From assembly GCF_009755275.1 (NCBI RefSeq), contig NZ_WQLA01000007.1, positions 288,818 to 352,817 on the forward strand: a stretch of 64,000 nucleotides of DNA, given 5' to 3'. The translations under genes and the position numbers were made by a program. This DNA comes from Mucilaginibacter aquatilis. Lineage in GTDB: Bacteria; Bacteroidota; Bacteroidia; Sphingobacteriales; Sphingobacteriaceae. Of this stretch, positions 25,266-33,622 are shown piece after piece (the stretch's first letter is position 1; each line of letters opens with the position of its first letter). The notes under the pieces were generated by a model. The model was given only the letters and a program-made list of their open reading frames with translations, ran no database searches and was not told the origin of the DNA.

Positions 25266-26468
25266 CTATTGAGATTCTGTACTCTGTACTCTTGATTCTG
25301 TAGTCTCTCCCAAAATCATTCTTGCCACAAACATGGTATCGGCTCTGTGCGTGTAACCTTTCAGCACTTTCATCTCTTCAAGCTGAAGGCCTAATTCTTT
25401 TACCATAAAGTCAACAGCATCTTCGTTTTCAGCTTTAAATGCAGAACAGGTGATGTAAATGAGCGGCTTTCCGGGTTTGAGGTATTTAACCACATTACGC
25501 ACAATGCTTTGCTGAAGGCGCTGAAAAAATTCTATACGATGCTCGCCAAACTGGGTAATGAGTTCAGGTGTACGCCCCCAGGTTCCCGAGCCCGTGCAGG
25601 GCGCATCAAGGATTATACCGTCAAAGGCATAATTATGCATGATGAAGTCAGGGTTTTGGGTAAGATCGAGAATCTTTTTTTGATATTTCATTAACCCTGC
25701 CTGCCGGAAACGTTCATCAAGATTAGCTAAAATAGATTCGCGGATATCTGACACCACCAGCTTAAGATCAGGCTCTTGTTCATGCAAAAGCAAAGATTTC
25801 CCTCCAGATGCTGCACAAGCATCCCACCAGTTTTCCCAGCGCTGTGGTTTGAAGTAGTGAGCTGTTTGCTGTGATGAATAATCCTGCACTTCAAACCAAT
25901 GCTGATTCGGGAACAGGGTTTCAAGCCTGGTACCGTTTGGTAATGAAAGGCAATTATTACCTTCATCCTTAAACGTAACCTCGGCTTTTGCAAGCGTGGC
26001 TTTTACTTGCTGCTCAAAACCTTTGCGTACTCTTATAAAAAGATCGGGTTGAATAAAGAATGATCTTAAAAACTCGGGCGTATCTATTCCGGCCGAAAGC
26101 CTGGAATATAGCGGATAAACGTCGTGCAGGTCAAAATGGGGGTACGCGACTTTAACCATTTCAAGCTTTTCATTAAGCGTAAAAGCTATACAGGCCGCCC
26201 ATTCAGGCTTAAAATGCTGCAGAAAAGAATTAGTTTGCGTATTGCACAAAAACTCAGCAACCATCAATTTATCTTCGGGCGGCAAATTCGGCAGCGCATT
26301 ACCCAGCCTGAAGTAGTTATAAATAAGTCTGCTTGCTACTCTCCTGTCGGTAGAGCCCATTTGCTTATTTTGCCTGAAGAAGCCAGGTAAAAATTTGCTC
26401 AGTTGTACATTGCCCGGAAACTCGGCCAGTATACGCTGAAATGTTTTAAGCTGATTTAAAGCCTTCAT
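25266..26468 (-). CDS. RsmB/NOP-family 16S rRNA m5C methyltransferase
   Basis: SAM-dependent RNA cytosine-5 methyltransferase of 400 residues. An N-terminal helical region (about 1-130) is followed by a PUA-like/ferredoxin segment and the Rossmann-like catalytic domain. Motif IV is DAPCTGSGTWGR (about residue 290) and motif VI is YITCSAFKAENE, whose Cys is the nucleophile in this family. The SAM-binding loop is WDACAASGGKSLLL. Its ATG overlaps the stop of the upstream lipoprotein gene (ATGA), so translation is coupled. The last about 13 residues (TTESRVQSTESQ) are encoded by a simple tandem-repeat sequence and are probably a recent extension. Confidence 0.92.
   Translation of the reverse strand: MKALNQLKTFQRILAEFPGNVQLSKFLPGFFRQNKQMGSTDRRVASRLIYNYFRLGNALPNLPPEDKLMVAEFLCNTQTNSFLQHFKPEWAACIAFTLNEKLEMVKVAYPHFDLHDVYPLYSRLSAGIDTPEFLRSFFIQPDLFIRVRKGFEQQVKATLAKAEVTFKDEGNNCLSLPNGTRLETLFPNQHWFEVQDYSSQQTAHYFKPQRWENWWDACAASGGKSLLLHEQEPDLKLVVSDIRESILANLDERFRQAGLMKYQKKILDLTQNPDFIMHNYAFDGIILDAPCTGSGTWGRTPELITQFGEHRIEFFQRLQQSIVRNVVKYLKPGKPLIYITCSAFKAENEDAVDFMVKELGLQLEEMKVLKGYTHRADTMFVARMILGETTESRVQSTESQ
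25269..25308. repeat. Simple repeat inside the 3' end of the rsmB-like gene
   Basis: TCTGTAC occurs twice in tandem (25276-25282 and 25283-25289), followed by TCTTGATTCTGTAGTCTCTC. On the minus strand it encodes the final residues of the methyltransferase. The composition matches the AGAG/ACAAGAG-type intergenic repeats seen near 41049 and 49767. Confidence 0.6.
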
Positions 26469-27742
26469 TCTACCTGCTTTAACTCAAAGTTAGCATATTT
26501 ATATATACCAACATGGGTGTTTATCCAGCCTAAACCAGGCCGTTTAATAAAGTTAAACTCATTATGCAATGCCTTGTAACGGTGTTTGTCGAGGTGATCA
26601 AGTTCGTTACCATCCTGCGCCATTACGTTGCCAAAGTACATAGCCTGGTCAAACCCTTTATATGCATAGCTTGATGGCTCACTATTGTAAGCCTTGCGGT
26701 AAGCTCTGATAAAATGTACTGTTGCAGCTGCACGGTAGTTCAAACGCTCGGCCGATGTTATATGGGCTTTTATGCGTTGCAGTATGTCGGCTTTTAAAAA
26801 CGAAAGTTTTTCCCAACTTGGATGCCCTATAACGGTAACAGGGTACTTGCGCGAGAGCGTATCTAACGACCGCAAGGTAACCGACAAAAACTGTTGATTG
26901 ATTGATGGAATAATAAACACGTTCTCAACCTTGTTATTAAGGTGTGGCCTTAACGGCGTAAGGTTTCCTTTTGATATGGTTGTATATACAACCTGTATTT
27001 TGCGTTTGCTTAACGTATCAATAGCCATTTTAAATGGCGAAGCAAACTTTTTATCGTCGCTATAACCCGATGACAAAATGAATATTTTAACCGGCTTAAT
27101 ACGACCTTTAACAAAACGTGCCGCGGCAATTGCATGATACTCAAGCGGCGGATTTATGGTAATTAAATTAGCATCGGCAAATTCTTCGGGGGCTGCTGGT
27201 GCCAGGGGCGACAACAATGGTCTTTTTAACTTTTGAGGCTTACCAATGAAGGTTTTTATTCCTTGCGGAAATACAGGACCTACGATTAAATTACTGCTGT
27301 TAACCGCCGGGTTAAGCGAAAGTCCATGCGTGGCGCCGGCGTCATCTTTAGTATCAAAAACCTGCAGCTTGTAATTGTAACCCTGCGCTGTAAGGGAGTC
27401 GAGCGCTAAGCGGAAACCCTGGTAATAATCAACCGCAATGTTAGCGCTCTTGAGCTGAGCAGCACTATACCCTTTTACCGAGTTTAGGTTATCCAAACTA
27501 AAAGGCAGAAGCAACGCAAAGCTTGAAACTTTGGTGGCTTGCGGTTTTACCACAGTTTTATCAGTGCTGGCAGGCGTTTTCTTGTCTTTAGCCGGCACCG
27601 TTGATGTTGACGGTTGCGACGGGCGTGTTTTACCAACAGGCTGCACCTTTGGCGAGCAGGCGCTTATGAGAATAAGCGCCAGCAGCCAAAGTTTTATTTT
27701 ATTCCCACTCAATGGTAGCGGGTGGTTTTGAGCTGATGTCAT
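26465..27742 (-). CDS. Lipoprotein with periplasmic-binding-protein fold
   Basis: Predicted lipoprotein of 425 residues. The N-terminal segment IKLWLLALILISACSPK holds a lipobox ending SAC, then a Pro/Thr/Lys-rich linker (about 35-75) and a two-lobed type I periplasmic-binding-protein-like domain (about 76-420; note NLIVGPVFPQGIKTFI and IKIFILSSGYSDDKKF). The fold is shared by amino-acid ABC receptors and by LpoA-type activators of penicillin-binding proteins; which applies here is unclear. I choose ATG 27742, which overlaps the end of guaA by 44 nt; one codon further up is only TTG-type, and a later TTG is possible. The stop overlaps the rsmB-like ATG. Confidence 0.82.
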   Translation of the reverse strand: MTSAQNHPLPLSGNKIKLWLLALILISACSPKVQPVGKTRPSQPSTSTVPAKDKKTPASTDKTVVKPQATKVSSFALLLPFSLDNLNSVKGYSAAQLKSANIAVDYYQGFRLALDSLTAQGYNYKLQVFDTKDDAGATHGLSLNPAVNSSNLIVGPVFPQGIKTFIGKPQKLKRPLLSPLAPAAPEEFADANLITINPPLEYHAIAAARFVKGRIKPVKIFILSSGYSDDKKFASPFKMAIDTLSKRKIQVVYTTISKGNLTPLRPHLNNKVENVFIIPSINQQFLSVTLRSLDTLSRKYPVTVIGHPSWEKLSFLKADILQRIKAHITSAERLNYRAAATVHFIRAYRKAYNSEPSSYAYKGFDQAMYFGNVMAQDGNELDHLDKHRYKALHNEFNFIKRPGLGWINTHVGIYKYANFELKQVE

Positions 27743-29228
27743 ATACAACCCGGTTAATTCCTTTTACGTTATTGATTATCTCGTTTGAGATTTTTGCAAG
27801 CAGTTCATAAGGCAGGTGACACCAATCGGCAGTCATACCATCTAATGATTCTACAGCACGTAAGCAAACTACATTTTCGTAAGTGCGCTCATCGCCCATT
27901 ACCCCTACCGATTGTACCGGTAAGTAAATGGCGCCTGCCTGCCAAACTTTATCATAAACACCGGCTGAGCGCAAATTGTTGATGTAAATTGCATCAGCCT
28001 GTTGTAAAATGGCCACTTTCTCGGGCGTAACCTCGCCTAATATCCTGATAGCCAAACCAGGACCTGGGAATGGATGGCGACCTAAAATATTTGGATCAAT
28101 ACCTAAAGATTTACCCACACGACGCACCTCATCTTTAAACAAGGTATTTAGCGGTTCAACTACCTTAAGTTTCATAAAGTCGGGTAAACCGCCCACGTTA
28201 TGATGCGATTTAATGGTAGCCGAAGGCCCTTTGACAGATACCGATTCAATAACATCAGGATAGATAGTACCCTGCCCTAACCATTTAACATCTTGTACTT
28301 TGTGTGCTTCATCGTCAAACACCTCTATAAACACACGGCCAATGGCTTTACGTTTCTTTTCAGGATCTGACAGGCCTTCCAGTGCATCATAAAAGCGTTG
28401 CTTGGCATCAACACCGGTTACGTTTAAGCCCATATGCTTGTATGAATCCAATACCGATTCAAACTCGTCTTTGCGTAATAAGCCGTTATCAACAAAAATA
28501 CAGTACAGGTTTTTGCCTATGGCCTGGTGCAGTAATACTGCCGCAACCGATGAATCAACACCGCCCGAAAGACCCAAAACTACTTTATCATCGCCTAACT
28601 TCTCTTTAAGTGCAGCAACAGTAGTCTCAATAAATGATTCTGAAGTCCACTCCTGGTGACAGCCGCAAATGTCAACCAAAAAGTTCTTAAGTAATTGCTT
28701 ACCATCTAAGCTATGGGTAACCTCAGGGTGGAATTGTATAGCGTAAGTGTCAGTATCTTTTATATGGTATGCCGCAACTTTTACGCTATCGGTACTGGCA
28801 ATAATTTCAAAGCTATCGGCAACGGCGTTAATGGTATCACCGTGCGACATCCAAACCTGTGAATTTGCAGGAATGTCTTTAAACAACTTGCTGCCCTGGT
28901 TAATGTATTGCAGATTTGCCCTGCCGTACTCGCGCGTATTTGATGCCGATACTTCACCTCCATTGTGTTGAGCTAAATACTGTGCGCCATAGCAAACACC
29001 CAAAATTGGCATTTTGCCGTGATATGGTGCAAAATCGAACTGTGGCGCATCTTCCTGGCGTACTGAGTACGGACTACCCGAAAGGATTATACCTTTAACG
29101 GTGCTGTCAACTTCAGGAAAATTATTAAATGGATGTATCTCGCAATAAATATTGAGCTCCCGTACGCGGCGTGCTATAAGCTGGGTAAACTGTGAGCCGA
29201 AATCGAGAATTAGAATTTTTTCAGGCAT
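27699..29228 (-). CDS. guaA: GMP synthase (glutamine-hydrolysing)
   Basis: Converts XMP to GMP with ATP and glutamine, the last step of guanine nucleotide synthesis; 509 residues from ATG 29228. The class I glutamine amidotransferase domain (about 1-195) has the nucleophile Cys in GVCYGAQ and the His/Glu pair in FHPEVTHS. The ATP pyrophosphatase domain has the PP-loop LGLSGGVDSS near residue 218. The C-terminal dimerisation domain ends PPATIEWE, the usual terminus of GuaA. The start chosen gives MPEKILILDFGSQ; two codons further up only TTG is available. It is the first gene of guaA - lipoprotein - rsmB-like. A -7-like element lies only 3 nt before the ATG. Confidence 0.97.
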   Translation of the reverse strand: MPEKILILDFGSQFTQLIARRVRELNIYCEIHPFNNFPEVDSTVKGIILSGSPYSVRQEDAPQFDFAPYHGKMPILGVCYGAQYLAQHNGGEVSASNTREYGRANLQYINQGSKLFKDIPANSQVWMSHGDTINAVADSFEIIASTDSVKVAAYHIKDTDTYAIQFHPEVTHSLDGKQLLKNFLVDICGCHQEWTSESFIETTVAALKEKLGDDKVVLGLSGGVDSSVAAVLLHQAIGKNLYCIFVDNGLLRKDEFESVLDSYKHMGLNVTGVDAKQRFYDALEGLSDPEKKRKAIGRVFIEVFDDEAHKVQDVKWLGQGTIYPDVIESVSVKGPSATIKSHHNVGGLPDFMKLKVVEPLNTLFKDEVRRVGKSLGIDPNILGRHPFPGPGLAIRILGEVTPEKVAILQQADAIYINNLRSAGVYDKVWQAGAIYLPVQSVGVMGDERTYENVVCLRAVESLDGMTADWCHLPYELLAKISNEIINNVKGINRVVYDISSKPPATIEWE

Positions 29229-29231
29229 GGG

Positions 29232-29239
29232 CAAAGATA
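29232..29239 (-). promoter_or_regulatory. guaA: -7 element abutting the guaA start codon
   Basis: TATCTTTG on the minus strand matches TAnnTTTG exactly and ends 3 nt before the ATG at 29228. Transcription from it would begin at or within a few bases of the start codon, giving a leaderless mRNA. No good TTTG is seen 17-21 nt upstream. Confidence 0.4.
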
Positions 29240-29335
29240 GTTTTTTAGGTTTAGATTTGGGGCATTGGATATGACAATTGAAATTGAAGCGTTTAACCTT
29301 ATAATTGGCCTCAACCTTAAATACACTAAACCGCT

Positions 29336-29902
29336 ATGAATTTTTTTAATAAAAAACTTTTCTTGATACTGGCGTTTTGCTGCCCGGCACACATGCTGTT
29401 TGCGCAAACCACCGAAGATGCTTATAATAGATACACAGAGTACAACCTGGCCATTTTTGAAGGCAAATCTGACAAAGCCTTTGAACTTGGTGAAAAACTT
29501 CTTCCTGAAATGGATAAGCTGCCGGCAAAAACACGCACGGCATTCCAGTACACTTTAGGCAAACAGTATGAAGACCGTAAGCAATTTGATAAAGCACTAC
29601 CCTTATATGAAAGGGTAGTTGCCGCCGAACCTGATTACTATGTAGTACACCTGGCACTAGGGCACATTTATTTAGGCAAAGCCAAGCAATTACAGCTTAC
29701 AAACAAAGCTGCCTTCACTGCTTTGGTAAACAAAATTATTCCGCATTTAGAAAAAGTTCAAGCCTGCGATCCGTATGATGAAAACCTTGCGCTCATCAAA
29801 CAACTTTACCGTTCTGTAAACAAAGAGGCTGCAATTAGTAGCATCAATGAACGGTTGAAACCTATGAGGAACAAGTGCATTGACCTTTTGCAAGACCATT
29901 AA
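29336..29902 (+). CDS. Exported TPR-like protein
   Basis: A 188-residue exported protein with a signal peptide ending in MLFAQ. The mature part is helical with TPR-like pairs: KAFELGEKLLPEMDKLP, FQYTLGKQYEDRKQFDKALP and YVVHLALGHIYLGKAKQL. Such repeats bind peptides or proteins. It carries no catalytic motif. It is followed after 5 nt by a small membrane protein gene, so the two are probably co-expressed. Divergent from guaA. Confidence 0.78.
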   Translation: MNFFNKKLFLILAFCCPAHMLFAQTTEDAYNRYTEYNLAIFEGKSDKAFELGEKLLPEMDKLPAKTRTAFQYTLGKQYEDRKQFDKALPLYERVVAAEPDYYVVHLALGHIYLGKAKQLQLTNKAAFTALVNKIIPHLEKVQACDPYDENLALIKQLYRSVNKEAAISSINERLKPMRNKCIDLLQDH

Positions 29903-29907
29903 ACGCT

Positions 29908-30213
29908 ATGAAAACCCTTAAATTTTTAGCCAAATTCATTACCAGGCTGGTATTTATATTACTATTATTTGTTGGCTACCTGCTTATTCAAAACCAGAGC
30001 AAGCTGCACAATGCGGGCTACATTAAATTGCAATGGCAACTAATATTCCCGCTGGTATTAATACTTAGCTTTATTGGGCTTTTCATAACTGCAGCTGTAA
30101 AAAAGTTTAATCAGGGCGATTTAAATCTCTTGCTCATTGTAAACTCCGTAATGCTCATCATTTACGGCATGGCTATATTTTTCAGGATATATGCCATGAT
30201 AGGCCACGTATAA
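29908..30213 (+). CDS. Small membrane protein, unknown function
   Basis: A 101-residue hydrophobic protein with three predicted membrane helices (about 8-26, 43-63 and 72-95) and a basic N-terminus (MKTLKFLAKFITR). No family recognised. It starts 5 nt after the TPR-like gene and ends 132 nt before the aldolase gene. Confidence 0.65.
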   Translation: MKTLKFLAKFITRLVFILLLFVGYLLIQNQSKLHNAGYIKLQWQLIFPLVLILSFIGLFITAAVKKFNQGDLNLLLIVNSVMLIIYGMAIFFRIYAMIGHV

Positions 30214-30345
30214 GCAAACAGGTTAGTTATACTTTCAACGGCTTTCCGTTGGCAGATAACTTAAATGTCATAAATATTAACAAACCAATATTTATTCAAC
30301 AAAGCCCATTGGTTGCTGTTACTTCAAAACTAAAAACATACTGTT

Positions 30346-31404
30346 ATGGCTTTTGAAAAAATACAGGAACTATTGGGCGATAAGGCCGATTACTTGCTGA
30401 ACCATCAAAGTAAAACATTTGATAAAGGTTTGCTGCATACCCCATCGCCCGATTTTGTAGATAAAATATTTGTGCAAACGAACCGCAATCCGCAGGTACT
30501 GCGTAATTTGTCGGCTTTGTACAATCACGGCCGTTTAGCCGGAACAGGTTATATTTCCATACTCCCAATTGATCAGGACATTGAGCATACGGCCGGAGCT
30601 TCGTTTGCTAAAAACCCAATGTATTTTGATCCGGAAAACATAGTTCGTTTAGCTATTGAGGGCGGATGCAGCGCTGTAGCAACCACTTTTGGCAACCTGG
30701 GTATGGTTGCCCGTAAGTATGCACACAAAATTCCTTTCCTGGTCAAAATAAATCACAACGAACTGCTTACTTATCCTACCAAGTACAATCAAATCATGTT
30801 TGGTTCGGTTGATGATGCCTGGAATTTAGGTGCGGCAGCTGTTGGAGCTACTATTTACTTCGGCTCCGAAGAATCGGGTCGACAAATTATTGAGGTATCA
30901 AAAGCGTTTGAACGCGCCCATGAACTTGGTATGGCAACCGTACTTTGGTGTTATACCCGCAACAACGACTTTAAAAAGGACGGTATTAATTATGAAACCG
31001 CTGCCGATATTACCGGCCAGGCCAACCACATAGGTGTAACCATACAGGCCGATATCATTAAGCAAAAAATGCCTGATGTAAACGGAGGTTTCACTACTAT
31101 CAACTTTTCAAAGTCTGACCCATTGATGTACAGCCAAATGGCAAGCGATCACCCTATTGACCTTTGCCGTTACCAGGTTGCCAACTGCTACATGGGCCGC
31201 GCCGGACTAATAAACTCTGGCGGCGAATCAAAAGGCGAAGGTGATTTAGCCAACTCGGTAATGAATGCCGTTATAAATAAACGTGCCGGGGGCAGCGGGT
31301 TAATTTTGGGTCGCCGTGCGTTTCAGCGCCCGTTTGAAGATGGAATTAAATTTTTAAACAGTATACAGGATGTGTACCTTGCTAAGGAAATAGACCTGGC
31401 ATAA
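30346..31404 (+). CDS. Class I fructose-bisphosphate aldolase (DhnA/FbaB type)
   Basis: Schiff-base aldolase of 352 residues of the archaeal/DhnA type, cleaving fructose 1,6-bisphosphate or related sugar phosphates. Visible blocks are SILPIDQDIEHTAGASF near residue 70, the KINHNELLTYPT segment and GSVDDAWNLGAAAVGATIYF near 155. The phosphate-binding end is NSGGESKGEGD...VINKRAGGSGLILGRRAF, where the GGSGLILGR loop binds phosphate. It is separated by 4 nt from a PfkB-type kinase gene, so the two form an operon for phosphorylating and cleaving a ketose phosphate. Confidence 0.92.
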   Translation: MAFEKIQELLGDKADYLLNHQSKTFDKGLLHTPSPDFVDKIFVQTNRNPQVLRNLSALYNHGRLAGTGYISILPIDQDIEHTAGASFAKNPMYFDPENIVRLAIEGGCSAVATTFGNLGMVARKYAHKIPFLVKINHNELLTYPTKYNQIMFGSVDDAWNLGAAAVGATIYFGSEESGRQIIEVSKAFERAHELGMATVLWCYTRNNDFKKDGINYETAADITGQANHIGVTIQADIIKQKMPDVNGGFTTINFSKSDPLMYSQMASDHPIDLCRYQVANCYMGRAGLINSGGESKGEGDLANSVMNAVINKRAGGSGLILGRRAFQRPFEDGIKFLNSIQDVYLAKEIDLA

Positions 31405-31408
31405 TATC

Positions 31409-32341
31409 ATGAAACATATCATCACCCTAACCCTTAGCCCGGTGGTTGACAAAAGCACCACGGTTGACCGCATTGTGGCCGACCAGAAGCTGCCTTGCGA
31501 CGAACCGCGTTTTGAACCCGGCGGTGGCGGCATCAACGTATCGCGTGGGTTGAAACGCTTAAACGTAAATTCAGTAGCCATTTTCCCGTCAGGAGGGCTA
31601 ACCGGCCAGCATTTACAGGATTTATTAAAGGCCGAGCACATTAACCAGGTACCTGTGCTCACTGAAAAGCTCACCCGCGAAAACTTCATTGTAGTTAACC
31701 GCGAGGTACACGAAGAATACCGATTTGGTATGCCTGCTGTTGAATTGTTACCGAAAGAAGAGTTAGAAATATTAAGGGTAATTAAAAATCTCTCCCCAAA
31801 ACCAAAATTCATGGTGGTAAGCGGCAGCATGCCTCCAGGTTCGAGTGAGGATTTTTTGGCTAAGGTAGCACGCATTGCTCAGCAGGACGGAGCCAAGCTA
31901 ATAGTAGATACATCGGGCGAGGCGTTGAAAAACGCCGTTGAAGAGGGTGTTTACTTACTTAAACCTAACCAGGCCGAGCTCAGTAAGCTCACCGATATTG
32001 AAGTAAAAGATAAAAACACAGCTGAAGAGGCTGCGCGTAAAATTATAGACAAAGGTAAATGTGAGGTAGTTGTGGTGTCATTAGGTGCACAGGGTGCTTA
32101 CATAGCCAGCCGCGGGTATAACGAGCATATTGCAGCACCTGATATAGAGAAGCGCAGCACCGTTGGTGCGGGCGACAGCATGGTTGCAGGCATGGTATAC
32201 GCCGCAGAAAAAGGTCTTGACCTGCGCCAGATGGTGCGTATGGGAATAGCCTGTGGTAGTGCAGCCACCATGAACGCCGGACCCGAGCTATTTAAAAGAG
32301 CCGATGCAGAACGGCTTTTTGCAGAACTAATAAAGAATTGA
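31409..32341 (+). CDS. 1-phosphofructokinase-family sugar kinase (PfkB/LacC type)
   Basis: Ribokinase-fold kinase of 310 residues. The N-terminal substrate region is GGGGINVSRGLKRL (about 38-51). The second signature is STVGAGDSMVAGMVYA (about 250) with the catalytic Asp in GAGD. Other marks are FMVVSGSMPPGS and LLKPNQAELSKLTD. This is the 1-phosphofructokinase/6-phosphofructokinase-2/tagatose-6-phosphate kinase group, which cannot be separated by eye. Co-transcription with a class I aldolase 4 nt upstream supports a role as a phosphofructokinase-like step feeding that aldolase. A perfect terminator follows. Confidence 0.9.
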   Translation: MKHIITLTLSPVVDKSTTVDRIVADQKLPCDEPRFEPGGGGINVSRGLKRLNVNSVAIFPSGGLTGQHLQDLLKAEHINQVPVLTEKLTRENFIVVNREVHEEYRFGMPAVELLPKEELEILRVIKNLSPKPKFMVVSGSMPPGSSEDFLAKVARIAQQDGAKLIVDTSGEALKNAVEEGVYLLKPNQAELSKLTDIEVKDKNTAEEAARKIIDKGKCEVVVVSLGAQGAYIASRGYNEHIAAPDIEKRSTVGAGDSMVAGMVYAAEKGLDLRQMVRMGIACGSAATMNAGPELFKRADAERLFAELIKN

Positions 32342-32350
32342 TTACTTTAA

Positions 32351-32386
32351 AAGATAGGCCCAACATGTTGGGCCTATCTTTTTTTG
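32351..32386 (+). terminator. Terminator after the aldolase-kinase operon
   Basis: Perfect 15-bp palindrome AAGATAGGCCCAACA/TGTTGGGCCTATCTT (32351-32380), followed by a run of T. It starts 9 nt after the kinase stop codon. Confidence 0.92.
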
Positions 32387-32510
32387 ATACTTATACAAAG
32401 GCATTTTGTTCTTACGCCTTTACGCTTGATTAATGGCTCCCGGCTTTGTTTTTTTTCCTATTTTTGCCTGCTTCTAATAACGCTTTTAACAGAGGCTTTC
32501 AAGCTCAAGC

Positions 32511-33461
32511 ATGGATATTTCAGTTGTTGTACCTTTATATAACGAAGTAGAATCGTTACCCGAACTTACCGCATGGATAGCACGGGTAATGGACGAAAAC
32601 CGTTTTACCTACGAGATACTTTTGGTTGATGATGGCAGCCGCGATGGTTCGTGGGAGGAAATATGCAGGCTGAACCTGGGTAATACGGCTGTTAAGGGTG
32701 TTAAGTTCAGGCGTAATTACGGTAAATCGGCTGCGCTGAATGTAGGCTTTGAAGCAGCACAAGGCGATGTAATTATTACTATGGATGCCGATTTGCAGGA
32801 CAGTCCTGATGAGATACCTGCATTGTACAAACGCATAGCCGAGGAAAAATATGATCTCATTTCGGGCTGGAAAGCCAAACGCTATGATCCGTTAAGCAAA
32901 ACCATTCCAACTAAGCTTTTTAATGCCGCTACCCGGAAAATGTCGGGTATTGATAATTTACATGATTTTAACTGCGGTTTAAAAGCCTATCGTAAGGCGG
33001 TAGTCAAAAATATTGAAGTGTACGGCGAAATGCATCGCTACATTCCTGTTTTAGCTAAATGGGCAGGTTTTACCAAAATTGGCGAACAGGTTGTTGAACA
33101 CCGCGCCCGCAAATATGGTAAAACCAAGTTTGGCATGAGCCGGTTTATCAACGGTTTTCTTGATTTACTTTCTATATTCTTTGTAGGAAAATTTGGCAAA
33201 CGTCCCATGCACTTCTTTGGCTCCATGGGCGTACTTAGTTTTTTTATAGGTATGATATTGGCCATTTGGATATTGGCAGAAAAGCTCATTCACATATCAA
33301 ACAATGAAAGATATCGTGATGCAACAGATCAACCATTGTTTTACTTGGCTTTAGTTGCCATAGTGGTAGGTTTTCAACTTTTCTTAACAGGCTTTGTAGC
33401 TGAATTAGTATCACGTAATTCACCAGACAGGAATAATTACCAAATTGAGGACAGGGTATAA
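32511..33461 (+). CDS. Family 2 glycosyltransferase, polyprenyl-phosphate sugar type (DPM/ArnC-like)
   Basis: Membrane-associated GT-A glycosyltransferase of 316 residues. The catalytic domain (about 1-230) has SVVVPLYNEVESLPEL at the N-terminus, LLVDDGSRDGSW, the metal-binding ITMDADLQDSPDEIP and DFNCGLKAYRK. Two C-terminal membrane helices (about 238-262 and 275-300) are typical of enzymes that load a sugar on undecaprenyl phosphate. A perfect -7-type sequence TATTTTTG lies at 32459-32466, 44 nt before the ATG, with no good -33. A second family 2 transferase gene follows after 161 nt. Likely role: building block for lipopolysaccharide or another surface glycan. Confidence 0.92.
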   Translation: MDISVVVPLYNEVESLPELTAWIARVMDENRFTYEILLVDDGSRDGSWEEICRLNLGNTAVKGVKFRRNYGKSAALNVGFEAAQGDVIITMDADLQDSPDEIPALYKRIAEEKYDLISGWKAKRYDPLSKTIPTKLFNAATRKMSGIDNLHDFNCGLKAYRKAVVKNIEVYGEMHRYIPVLAKWAGFTKIGEQVVEHRARKYGKTKFGMSRFINGFLDLLSIFFVGKFGKRPMHFFGSMGVLSFFIGMILAIWILAEKLIHISNNERYRDATDQPLFYLALVAIVVGFQLFLTGFVAELVSRNSPDRNNYQIEDRV

Positions 33462-33587
33462 TTAAATCCAGCTTATCATGTAAGACAATAGTGAGAAGGT
33501 TTTTAATTAAGCAAAGCCTCTTGCTTAAACTAAATTTTCTGTTGCGCGAAATGATAGTCTAAGCTATATTAACCATCTTCACAAAAT

Positions 33588-33614
33588 CCGAAATCGAACA
33601 TCCGAACTCCGAAC
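33588..33614. repeat. Short CCGAA-type repeat tract
   Basis: The block ATCCGAAATCGAACATCCGA followed by ACTCCGAAC repeats the unit TCCGAA three times with short variable spacers. It lies 10-35 nt before the next glycosyltransferase ATG and resembles low-complexity intergenic sequence common in Sphingobacteriaceae. Confidence 0.45.
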
Positions 33615-33622
33615 GCTAATAA

